From: Lachnospiraceae bacterium | GTDB lineage: Bacteria; Bacillota; Clostridia; Lachnospirales; Lachnospiraceae | Length of the DNA: 64,000 bases | NCBI GenBank assembly: GCA_028692975.1 | Contig: JAQUWF010000002.1 | Coordinates: forward strand, 1-64,000 | Reading direction: 5' to 3' | Shown here: in pieces, positions 43,586 through 51,204 of the stretch | Numbering within the stretch: the stretch's first letter is position 1 | Layout: each line of letters starts with the position of its first letter | Translations under genes and position numbers: made by a program | Notes under the pieces: model-generated | Database searches by the model: none | What the model was told of the DNA's origin: nothing | The model's input: the letters and a program-made list of their open reading frames with translations, nothing else

Positions 43586-44593
43586 ATGAAAGATAACAAA
43601 ATTCAAATAAGAAATAGTACAACAGATTTCCTTGTCTTTACAAAACAATCAGGAGAAGAAGGAATAGAAGTGCGAGTGCATGATGAAAATGTCTGGCTTA
43701 CACAGAAATCTATGGCGCAGCTGTTTGATTGTTCTACGGATAACATTGGTCTTCATTTGAAAAATATTTTTAAAGAAGGAGAACTTGATAATGAAGCAGT
43801 TACCGAGAAATCCTCGGCAACTGCTTCTGATGGAAAGAATTATCCCATGATGTTCTATAACCTTGATGCTATAATATCCGTAGGATATAGAGTAAATTCT
43901 GTTCGCGCAACGCAGTTTAGACAATGGGCTACTAAGGTTTTAAAGACATTTACTATTCAGGGATATGTTCTTGATAAAAAAAGATTAGAGAATGGACAGA
44001 TTTTTGATGAAGAATATTTTGAGCATTTGCTTGATGAAATTAGGGAAATACGAGCAAGTGAGAGGAAATTCTATCAAAAGATTACAGATATTTATATGAC
44101 AGCAGTTGATTATTCAATAGATGCATTTGTGACCAAAGATTTTTTTGCAAAGGTTCAGAATAAATTACATTATGCAATTCATAAGCACACAGCGGCAGAA
44201 GTTATTGTGGAAAGAGCCAATCACGAAATAGAGCATATGGGGTTAACAACGTGGAAAAATGCGCCAGAAGGAAAAATTGTAAAGGCAGATGTAAATATAG
44301 CTAAAAATTATCTATCAAAAGAAGAAATGCAAGATTTGAATCAGTTTGTTTCTATGTATTTGGATTATGCGGAGCGTCAGGCAAGAAGACGAATTCCAAT
44401 GACAATGGAAGATTGGGCTAATAGATTGGATATTTTTCTGGAATTGAATGAAGAAGAAATACTTCAGGATAAAGGGAAAGTTACTGCAAAAATCGCGAAG
44501 AAATTTGCTGAAAGTGAATTTGAAAAATACCGTGTGATTCAGGATCAGTTGTATGAGAGTGATTTTGATAAATTATTGAATGATAGCTTGTAG
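43586..44593 (+). CDS. RhuM-family protein
   Basis: A complete 335-residue RhuM-type protein: EVRVHDENVWLTQKSMAQLF at the start, then DGKNYPMMFYNLDAIISVGY, RVNSVRATQFRQWATKVLKT and a C-terminal half ending RVIQDQLYESDFDKLL. RhuM genes are repeatedly found inside type I restriction-modification loci and in pathogenicity islands; the molecular role is unknown. AAAGGATA precedes the ATG. The 180 bases before it (43403-43585) are richer in GC and show nothing I recognise. Confidence 0.88.
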   Translation: MKDNKIQIRNSTTDFLVFTKQSGEEGIEVRVHDENVWLTQKSMAQLFDCSTDNIGLHLKNIFKEGELDNEAVTEKSSATASDGKNYPMMFYNLDAIISVGYRVNSVRATQFRQWATKVLKTFTIQGYVLDKKRLENGQIFDEEYFEHLLDEIREIRASERKFYQKITDIYMTAVDYSIDAFVTKDFFAKVQNKLHYAIHKHTAAEVIVERANHEIEHMGLTTWKNAPEGKIVKADVNIAKNYLSKEEMQDLNQFVSMYLDYAERQARRRIPMTMEDWANRLDIFLELNEEEILQDKGKVTAKIAKKFAESEFEKYRVIQDQLYESDFDKLLNDSL

Positions 44594-44673
44594 TAAAAAG
44601 AACTCTACCGACGGCAGAGTAATAATTAAGGAACTGCCGTTGCATGTCGTTCTCTGTATAAGGAGAAATGACA

Positions 44674-44799
44674 ATGAAAGAAGAATTAATAAATGAAATC
44701 ATGCAGGATATGGCGAAGAGTTTGGATAATATCCAGTTGCAAAGGTTACAGCAAGTATTGGAACACACTTTGTTTCAATATATACAAAAAATCAGGTGA
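44674..44799 (+). pseudogene. Tyrosine recombinase N-terminal stump
   Basis: A 41-codon frame, MKEELINEIMQDMAKSLDNI followed by QLQRLQQVLEHTLFQ, resembles the start of short phage-type integrases that flip or move DNA beside hsdS genes. AAGGAG is present upstream. The match ends where inverted HsdS sequence begins, so the catalytic part is lost. Confidence 0.55.
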
Positions 44800-45005
44800 A
44801 ACAAATCTGCTATTTGCACGTATTGAGAAAACAGACTCGTTTATATCCCAGTCGCGTGGTTCATCCAAAATTAAGTAGCAACGTCCAAGCGGAGCAATAC
44901 TTGCGAACAGGATATCACCTATAGAGATATTTGTTCTATTGTTAACAACGCTTTTTGCTTGTTGCTCTAAATTATCGTTTAAAATAGAAATAATGGGAAT
45001 TGAGA
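44790..45005 (-). pseudogene. Inverted HsdS fragment
   Basis: On the minus strand one frame reads IPIISILNDNLEQQAKSVVN, IGDILFASIAPLGRCYLILD and PRDWDINESVFSIRANSRFV, a type I specificity target-recognition domain start. It faces the plus-strand HsdS remnant across RhuM and the recombinase stump. Both ends are missing. Confidence 0.65.
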
Positions 45006-45328
45006 TTTTTTGAGTAAGCAGGAAACTGGAGAGGTAGAAAGACAGAGCATACGAAAAGTATGCTGCTGGTAAAATCTCTAGTCAGAGGTATTGATTAGAA
45101 GCACAGGAGATTGCTGGGAAGGTATAGAAGCTTCGAGAGAAGACGGAATCCCTAAATAATCAGCGAAACCAGATGAAAGATGAATACTATTCGGAAGTTG
45201 ATAGTATAAAGGCGTTGATTTAATATTCACATATTGCGGAATTTACCCAGGAAATAGCGAAGCGGATTGCGAGTGTCCGCTTTACTGGTATCTCATAGCA
45301 GGAAATTTGTAGCAATAGCTGTTTCGGA

Positions 45329-45493
45329 AATGATGCAAGAGTTGTAATTTCTGTTTTTACAGATAGTGGAGATGTTGAAAGATATAATGTCTTTCATACG
45401 GAAATGCTGATTCGTCACGCAAAAGATGATAATTTGTATCTATATGATATTGTAAACATAAAAAAAGAAACGAGCAACCCGCCTAAGCCATAA
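45329..45493 (+). pseudogene. C-terminal fragment related to the 48033-48557 protein
   Basis: 54 codons reading NDARVVISVFTDSGDVERYN and then MLIRHAKDDNLYLYDIVNIK with KKETS at the end match the last third of the protein encoded at 48033-48557 (ERSNIF, YLYDLV, KKETSEP). No start. The stretch before it (45006-45328) holds short broken frames and nothing I can name. Confidence 0.65.
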
Positions 45494-45612
45494 GCTATAC
45501 GGTAACAAACCCATTTCTAAATTTACTCTACAAACATTATCCGTTGAAATTAAGGAAATAATCCGAAAAGCACATGAACTTTTGTAGAGTGTTTTGTATA
45601 GAAATTGTTAGT

Positions 45613-45740
45613 ACATCCTTGACAGCAGCATATGGGGAGAAGGTGAAAGCGTATCTAAGACGCGGGGCACGGCATCTGCCGGGGTTTGATGTGTGGCCAA
45701 ATCCAGAGATGGGGTATGGAGCGTTGTGTGTGGCGGATTC
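45613..45740 (+). repeat. Subtilase 3'-end fragment 1
   Basis: From 45631, about 100 bases equal 34552-34652 of the subtilase gene with one difference (frame: YGEKVKAYLRRGARHLPGF and DVWPNP). The 18 bases before, containing CCTTGACAGCAGCA, are shared with the fragments at 48.66 and 49.77 kb but not with the subtilase at 34.5 kb. After it, 45741-46196 shows only degenerate frames. Confidence 0.9.
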
Positions 45741-46196
45741 ATTGCCTATGTGAATTGTTAATTATGCCTTGTACAACTGCAGAATACAACGGTATGATAT
45801 GACTATTCCAGAATTACTAATTGACTTTTTAATAATTTGTAAAAGCGTTATGATTCTTCACAATTGTACCAAATTGCGGAAAGTTAACCAGTTCGTATAT
45901 GGGGATAGTATCTTTTCTTTTTCCCTGAAAAATAGAGAAAGGCTGAATTTTTTATGAAGAATGTGGGTCAGATAATTAAGATAAGTACGGATATAGGTGC
46001 AGTAAGATTTCTTCGCATGGGCTTATAGGCATAAAAGCAGTTGATATTTTAAATATTGAAGATACCGATTTGCAATATAAAGCGATAGTAAACGATACGT
46101 AGAACTACTATTAGCAGTGATTTTGAGAGAAGTCAACGATGTGTCGGTTGATTTTGACGGTTGACGCATATAGAATTGCAACAGGAGGTGATAAGA

Positions 46197-46760
46197 ATGG
46201 ATGTAAATAAATTTGGTTGTTTTCTATCTGAAAGAAGAAAGGAATTGAAAATGACACAAAAGGATTTGGCTACAGAAATTCAAGTAACTGACAAAGCCGT
46301 TAGCAAATGGGAAAGGGGCTTAGGATTTCCTGATATAAACACAATAGAACCTTTAGCTGATGTTTTGAATGTATCCATAATAGAACTTATGAAATCAGAA
46401 AGGGCAAATGAAAATGTATCAATCGATGAAACTGTAGTTGAGGATGTTTTTGACATTGCAACAAAGGAAGTGGAAAGGAAACAGACGAAAATTCTGATAA
46501 TCCTTGTGATAACTACATTCCTATGCACACTGGTTGAAATATTACAGAGTATTGACTGGAATGTAAAAGAATTGACAATGACAGCTGCAATACCTTATAC
46601 AGCTTTAATTCCTGGATTTGTGACAATTATAGTCTCTATAATTTACAAGCTAAAGGGTGAGAAAACGGGTAATCTTATTGCAATTGGTGTTTGTATGATT
46701 ATCATTCCAATTATTTTATTGTTAGGAGTATTTCTTGTTTTGGGTTTACTTACAGGCTAA
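46197..46760 (+). CDS. XRE regulator with C-terminal membrane helices
   Basis: A 187-residue protein. The first 65 residues are an XRE helix-turn-helix (FLSERRKELKMTQKDLATEI, VTDKAVSKWERGLGFPDI). After a charged linker come three hydrophobic segments (ILIILVITTFLCTLVEIL, IPYTALIPGFVTIIVSIIY, LIAIGVCMIIIPIILLLGV), so the DNA-binding part is probably tethered to the membrane. The start at 46197 follows AGGAGG. Similar proteins occur in Firmicutes with unknown signals. A terminator follows at 46906. Confidence 0.82.
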   Translation: MDVNKFGCFLSERRKELKMTQKDLATEIQVTDKAVSKWERGLGFPDINTIEPLADVLNVSIIELMKSERANENVSIDETVVEDVFDIATKEVERKQTKILIILVITTFLCTLVEILQSIDWNVKELTMTAAIPYTALIPGFVTIIVSIIYKLKGEKTGNLIAIGVCMIIIPIILLLGVFLVLGLLTG

Positions 46761-46905
46761 ATACTATAAACTTATTAAAAGGCAAGGATTGTAGCCATGT
46801 TGACAGACTTACAAGCAGTTTGTATATCAAGTGATAAATTCCAGTTCATCGAGGTGAGACTTTGTTGATTTTATAATAAATACAATTTAATAGTGCAATA
46901 CATAA

Positions 46906-46946
46906 CTGGATGATTTTCAAATTAGAAAATTATCCGGTTTTTGTTT
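46906..46946 (+). terminator. Terminator downstream of the XRE-membrane gene
   Basis: CTGGATGATTTTC (46906-46918) pairs with GAAAATTATCCGG (46925-46937), followed by TTTTTGTTTT. Confidence 0.75.
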
Positions 46947-47178
46947 TCAGTATGAAGCTGCGAGAAGGAATAATCAGAGTTATGGGATAAGGAGGTGATG
47001 CGAAAAACACGAGAGACAATATGGGTAGAGCAGGACAGAAAAAGAACTATAAACTGATTGCTTTATTGGGAGTTTATTGATAGAATACTTAACAGGAGTA
47101 ACCGTGTACAGGGTGGTTTATTAGCCTTCTGGATTTTTGAGTTCCTTTGGGACGTACAAAAGAAGGGAGGTGGAGCGG

Positions 47179-47280
47179 ATGGATACATACCAGGTATTAA
47201 CATTATTGTTTCTAGGTGGTCCATTTCTCGTCGCTTTGCTTGCCTATTTAGATAATAGGAATAACAAGCCAAAAAAATAA
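47179..47280 (+). CDS. Putative holin-like toxin, 33 residues
   Basis: A tiny protein, MDTYQVLTLLFLGGPFLVAL with a basic tail NNKPKK, made of one membrane helix. It matches the holin-like toxin family found in Firmicutes mobile elements, thought to be type I toxins controlled by an antisense RNA (family knowledge). GGGAGG lies nine bases before the ATG. A hairpin GCCTAC/GTAGGC follows directly, the usual arrangement for this family. Confidence 0.75.
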   Translation: MDTYQVLTLLFLGGPFLVALLAYLDNRNNKPKK

Positions 47281-47281
47281 T

Positions 47282-47309
47282 GCCTACCCTGTCGGCCAAC
47301 AGAGTAGGC
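47282..47309 (+). terminator. Hairpin after the holin-like toxin
   Basis: GCCTAC (47282-47287) and GTAGGC (47304-47309) form a stem two bases after the stop. No T-run follows. In related loci the antitoxin RNA converges on this region. Confidence 0.5.
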
Positions 47310-47421
47310 GGCTCTCATTGAGAGCTAATTAACGTCTTATCCGGAAGCATCCACCTTGTGGGCGGTTGCTCTTTCTAAGTAGAATATATCATGTATTCTC
47401 CCAAATGTAAAGCAAAAAGAC

Positions 47422-47464
47422 ACAGCCAAACCGTGAAATAAGAGCGGAAGGGGCTGTTTTTTTA
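47422..47464 (+). terminator. Terminator before the ICE protein stump
   Basis: ACAGCC (47422-47427) pairs with GGCTGT (47452-47457), with a smaller CCG/CGG stem inside, followed by TTTTTTT. Confidence 0.7.
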
Positions 47465-47482
47465 TGCAAAGGAGGGAAACGC

Positions 47483-47659
47483 TTGGCAAGAACATATGAT
47501 TTTATATCCCAAGTGGCAGAACAAATAGTCAAGGATATTGTAAAAAATGGAGAGGAATGGACACGGTATCTGACAACAACAGCCAGAATTTATAGGTACC
47601 CATTCCAGGAGCAGATGCTTATTTTTGCACAGCGGCCGGATGCACCTGCCAGGATTTGA
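47483..47659 (+). pseudogene. N-terminal stump of a large ICE-type helicase/methylase protein
   Basis: From a TTG with GGAGGG upstream the frame reads LARTYDFISQVAEQIVKDIV, then WTRYLTTTARIYRYPFQEQM and LIFAQRPDAPA, the well-conserved beginning of very large polyvalent proteins on integrative conjugative elements. At about 47646 the sequence passes into the subtilase fragment and a stop occurs at 47657. More than 95% of the protein is missing. Confidence 0.7.
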
Positions 47660-47722
47660 TGTGTGGCCGAATCCGCAGATGGGGTATGGGGCGTTATGTG
47701 TGCGGGATTCGATACCGGATTG
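47646..47722 (+). repeat. Subtilase 3'-end fragment 2
   Basis: Starts within CTGCCAGGATTTGATGTG and matches the subtilase end (FDVWPNPQMGYGALCVRD in the right frame) with several differences, continuing into GATTCGATACCG, so it keeps the natural 3' end. It lacks the YGEKVKAY part. Confidence 0.8.
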
Positions 47723-47734
47723 AAAGAATTTTTT

Positions 47735-47791
47735 CAATGTACACATTGCGTAAGCGATGGGTTTGTGATACTATAATTACACAATGTGTAA
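47735..47791. promoter_or_regulatory. Palindromes and -10 before the 47.8 kb HTH gene
   Basis: CAATGTACACATTG (47735-47748) and TACACAATGTGTA (47779-47791) share ACA/TGT half-sites and flank a TATAAT (47772-47777). Autorepression by the HTH protein is inferred. Confidence 0.5.
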
Positions 47792-47809
47792 ATGATTGGA
47801 GTAATGACA

Positions 47810-47998
47810 ATGGAAATAAAGGATGAAGTTAGAAAACTTAGAGAGAGTACAGGCATGAACCGTAAAGAATTTTGTGCATATTTGGGGATTCCATATCGGA
47901 CTATGACCGAATGGGAATTAGGCAATCGAAAATTACCCGATTATGTTTTGAGAATGATGGCATATCAGGTGAAGACGGAAAAACTTGACAAGAGATAG
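47810..47998 (+). CDS. Small XRE-family helix-turn-helix protein
   Basis: A 62-residue regulator: VRKLRESTGMNRKEFCAYLG, IPYRTMTEWELGNRKLPDYV, then the tail MMAYQVKTEKLDKR. The start at 47810 has GGAG eight bases upstream; an ATG at 47792 lacks one. A piece of its 3' end recurs at 49803-49832, fused to a subtilase fragment. Confidence 0.8.
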   Translation: MEIKDEVRKLRESTGMNRKEFCAYLGIPYRTMTEWELGNRKLPDYVLRMMAYQVKTEKLDKR

Positions 47999-48032
47999 AA
48001 ACAATCGATAAAGCTGGAGAAAGGTTTTATGA

Positions 48033-48557
48033 ATGGAGAAAAACGTAAATATAGTAACGGATTTGGATGGGAGTAAAATTGCAATAATAAATGACATAAG
48101 GTTTAAGTCACGTAGAGGTATTGATTGGGATGAAGTGGAAACTTGCTTGAAGGAATATATAGGTAAGTATTATGATATTGCTGAAACCGCTGAGAAAATA
48201 TATATTGGTTCTGATTTTCCAGATGAATTTGCACATTCAAAGGATACGAAAGGACTTAGAGGTGCTAATGAAAAGGCGAAAGCCAATATAATGCCTGTGA
48301 TTGGTGAAATGATTCAGATTGCAAAAGACCGAGTGCATTATCCAGATTATGCCAACAAACATGGATCAAAAGCCAGATATGGATGGTACCGGTATAATAC
48401 ACGATTTGGAATTCCTGTCTATGATGCCAAGGGACAACTAGAAAGATCTAACATTTTTTTAACAAGAATGCTTGTTAGATGTGATGAAGATGGAAAATTA
48501 TATTTATATGATCTCGTAAGAACAAAAAAAGAAACGAGCGAGCCGTATGAGCAATAG
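48033..48557 (+). CDS. Mobile-element protein with conserved YLYDLV..KKETS tail
   Basis: A 174-residue protein of a family that is common as a domain of large phage and ICE proteins, where the segments read as here: GSKIAIINDIRFKSRRGIDW, EKIYIGSDFPDEFAHS, ARYGWYRYNTRFGIPVY and LYLYDLVRTKKETSEP. I suspect a link to the barnase/EndoU/colicin/RelE-like phage domains, but cannot show it. It is free-standing, without signal or membrane segments, and follows the small HTH gene by 34 bases. A weak AAAGG site precedes it. Confidence 0.7.
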   Translation: MEKNVNIVTDLDGSKIAIINDIRFKSRRGIDWDEVETCLKEYIGKYYDIAETAEKIYIGSDFPDEFAHSKDTKGLRGANEKAKANIMPVIGEMIQIAKDRVHYPDYANKHGSKARYGWYRYNTRFGIPVYDAKGQLERSNIFLTRMLVRCDEDGKLYLYDLVRTKKETSEPYEQ

Positions 48558-48669
48558 CTTGACGGTTGTAAACTTCGTTTCTTCTCTTATAATATACACA
48601 GAAATATGTTGTCGGTCAAGAGTAAAATATATGAAATTTTGCAGAGGCTGAAAAAATTGTTATTACAAC

Positions 48670-48757
48670 CTTGACAGCAGCATATGGCGAGAAAGTAAAG
48701 GCATATCTGAGGAGAGGGGCGAGGCAGCTGACAGGGATTTGATGTGTGGCCGAATCC
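48670..48757 (+). repeat. Subtilase 3'-end fragment 3
   Basis: CCTTGACAGCAGCATATGG is followed by a diverged copy of the YGEKVKAYLRRGARQL region and TTTGATGTGTGGCCGAATCC, then unrelated sequence. One base is missing around 48735, so even the frame is broken. The whole gap 48558-48892 holds this and the shared leader-like sequence described for 48785-48870. Confidence 0.85.
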
Positions 48758-48892
48758 TTAGCATAGATCAGAAAAAATACAATAGGAAAATGAAAAATGA
48801 GAGAAGAAGTCTTGTGAGTTTAATATAGGTTTTTCTTATCTTAAAGGAAAATCATGTAATATGCATTTTGAGACACGGAGGAGAAGGTATTG

Positions 48893-49735
48893 ATGGCAAA
48901 GAATAGAATTATTACAGTACAAGATATTCCGATTACAGTTGCAAATGCGGATATTGATGAGTACATATGTATTACTGATATGGCAGCAGCAAAAGGGGGG
49001 AATTCCAGGGCGGCTGATGTTATTAGAAATTGGCTAAGAAATAGAATGACTCTTGAATTTCTAATTACCTGGGAAGAAATCTATAATCCGGATTTTAAAG
49101 TGTTCGAATCTGAACACTTTAAAAAACAAGCAGGATTGTTAACATTTACACCAAGTGTATCTGAGTGGATAGAAAAGACCAATGCAAAAGGTCTTTATGT
49201 GAAGAAAGGCCGTTATGGAGGGACATTCGCTCATAAAGATATTGCATTCGAATTTGCATCTGCAATTAGCCCAGTGTTTAAGCTGTATTTAATTAAAGAA
49301 TTCCAAAGATTAAAAGAAAATGAGAATGACCAGAAGAAACTAGAATGGGATGCAAAAAGATTTCTGTCAAAAAGCAATTACCTAATTCAGACAGATGCTG
49401 TAAAGAATTATATTATTCCAAGTGGAAATTATCGATCAAGTTTGGAATGGTTAGCATACGCGGACGAAGCAGACATACTCAATGTTGTTTTATTTGGATT
49501 TACTGCAAGAGCATGGCGTGATTCTAATTCGGAGCTTGCAAAAAAGAGTAATGTCCGTGATTATGCGACGATTAATGAACTAACGGTATTGTCAAATTTG
49601 GAAACACATAATGCGCAAATGATTCGTGAAGGGAAGGGCAAGAAGGAAAGATTTCAGATATTGGAAGAAATAGCAAAATATCAATTAAATATTTTAAATG
49701 AGGCCGAGAAAGTGAAATTGCAAATTAAAGAGTAG
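48893..49735 (+). CDS. KilA-N domain protein
   Basis: A 280-residue protein with an N-terminal KilA-N DNA-binding domain (EYICITDMAAAKGGNSRAAD, NWLRNRMTLEFLITWEEIYN, GLYVKKGRYGGTFAHKDIAF with the family's hydrophobic FEFASAISPVFKLYLIKEF) and a C-terminal region (EWLAYADEADILNVVLFGF) seen in many bacterial members. It is of phage or virus type, and its role in bacteria is unclear. GGAGGAGAAGG lies before the ATG at 48893; a TTG at 48890 is less likely. Confidence 0.88.
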   Translation: MAKNRIITVQDIPITVANADIDEYICITDMAAAKGGNSRAADVIRNWLRNRMTLEFLITWEEIYNPDFKVFESEHFKKQAGLLTFTPSVSEWIEKTNAKGLYVKKGRYGGTFAHKDIAFEFASAISPVFKLYLIKEFQRLKENENDQKKLEWDAKRFLSKSNYLIQTDAVKNYIIPSGNYRSSLEWLAYADEADILNVVLFGFTARAWRDSNSELAKKSNVRDYATINELTVLSNLETHNAQMIREGKGKKERFQILEEIAKYQLNILNEAEKVKLQIKE

Positions 49736-49762
49736 GGATAAAAAGATAATAGACTTTGCAAT

Positions 49763-49832
49763 TAGTCCATCCTTGACGGCAGCATATGGGGAAGAGGTGA
49801 AGGCATATCAGGTGAAGACGGAAAAACTGAAT
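49763..49832 (+). repeat. Subtilase fragment 4 fused to an HTH-gene fragment
   Basis: CCTTGACGGCAGCATATGGG and GAAGAGGTGAAGGCATAT (to 49808) repeat the YGEKVKAY region; from the same GCATAT onward (49803-49832) the sequence equals the 3' end of the HTH gene at 47810-47998 (AYQVKTEKL). The two pieces share the six bases at the join. Confidence 0.8.
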
Positions 49833-50050
49833 GTACATAGAGGAAATGGTGAAGTTGAATGAGTCATATTATCACAAATGAAAAAACGAGAGAAAAAGTC
49901 TTGTGATTTTATTACAGAACTTCTTTCTTATTTTATAGGGAAATTCTTGAGATGGTGTGAAAAATAAGGAAGAACATATATATTTTAGCTATCTATTTTG
50001 GTGATGATCTGAGATAATTAAGAAAGTACAAATGATAAGGAGCGGTGTGG

Positions 50051-50997
50051 ATGAAAAAACTAATTTTACTCATAGCAATTTTAATGTGCACAGGATGTTC
50101 GAATAGTGAACAAAATGATTCCGCAGTTACAGACTATCAATCGGCAGACTACTGGATTCAAAAACTGGATAATCCTGCCCCAATTATAATGACAGAGGAT
50201 AAAATCAAACATTTTAATGAGACTTGTTTTGATGAGTTGGGCGAGGATTATTTGATGGATTTATCACGATTTAATGATCATATTTCTGGTCAGGAAATTC
50301 GTACATGGATAGAAAGTTATCAAATACCTACAGATCCGATTTTTGATTTACAAGGTCAAGAGATGACAGAAGAGAATTGGAATGCTGTCAAAGCAAATAT
50401 GAATATGGATGATATATCAGATACTCCAAGTATTCAGTGGGGTATTTGTACTGTACGAAGTAATATCAAATCATTTCCTATCGAAACCGTTTTAACCGAT
50501 GATCCGGAATCCACCGATGATTTGTTTCAGGAAACAGCATTGCTTTTTAATGAACCTGTCGTAATTCTACATACTAGTACCGATAAGATATGGTCCTATA
50601 TTGCCATGTATAACTATCGGGGGTGGGTGAAAACTGAGGATGTTGCCATCTGTAAGGATTATAAAGAGTGGACGCAGTTACAGGATATGCCGGAATCTCT
50701 ATGATCCCATGGGAAAACAGGAAAGATATAACGGATATGTCTCTTTTGGAAAAATCAAATGTTTTGGATGCAACAGAAAGCGGAAGCATTGTTTCTTTCC
50801 CGGGTCATGCCATGATTTATTTAGGAAAAGACGATAAAACATACTATTGTATAAGTGCTGCCGGCAACTTTGCCCCTGTTCAATCATCATTAGGGGAGGT
50901 GGAAAATGTTTCCAGTGTTGTTGTGAATTCGTTAGATGTAAGACGTAGAAATGGTAAAACGTGGATGGAGTCTATGACTACCGTACTGGGTCTTTAA
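50051..50997 (+). pseudogene. SH3-type NlpC/P60 (C40) lipoprotein, internally deleted
   Basis: The start is a lipoprotein (signal peptide, lipobox MCTGCS at about residue 17) that reads like secreted C40 peptidases with SH3 domains, up to YIAMYNYRGWVKTEDVAICK and DYKEWTQLQDM. A stop follows at 50704. From about 50695 the family continues in another frame: DMSLLEKSNVLDAT, SFPGHAMIYLGKDDKTYYCI and RRRNGKTWMESMTTVLG. The missing middle would carry the second SH3 part and the catalytic cysteine, so the gene is dead although the FPGHAMIYLG histidine block survives. AAGGAG precedes the ATG. Confidence 0.8.
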
Positions 50998-51204
50998 CTA
51001 AAATTGAACAAATAAAAAATAAAGGTATTACAATTTTATATAATAACAGTTTGCAGAGTGCTTTTCTTTTGAACTAAGTTACACCGAAAATGGGGTGCTG
51101 CCGGTACTCAAAAAACTGGTGGAAGAACAGAAACAGAATGAATAGTTGATTGCCCAAATTATGCGTCACTGTATATAATATAGAAAACACTATATGGTGA
51201 TTCT

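Noticed and set aside
45769..45957. A 62-codon frame after subtilase fragment 1
   Set aside because: No ribosome site, no recognisable motif, and it sits in decayed sequence.
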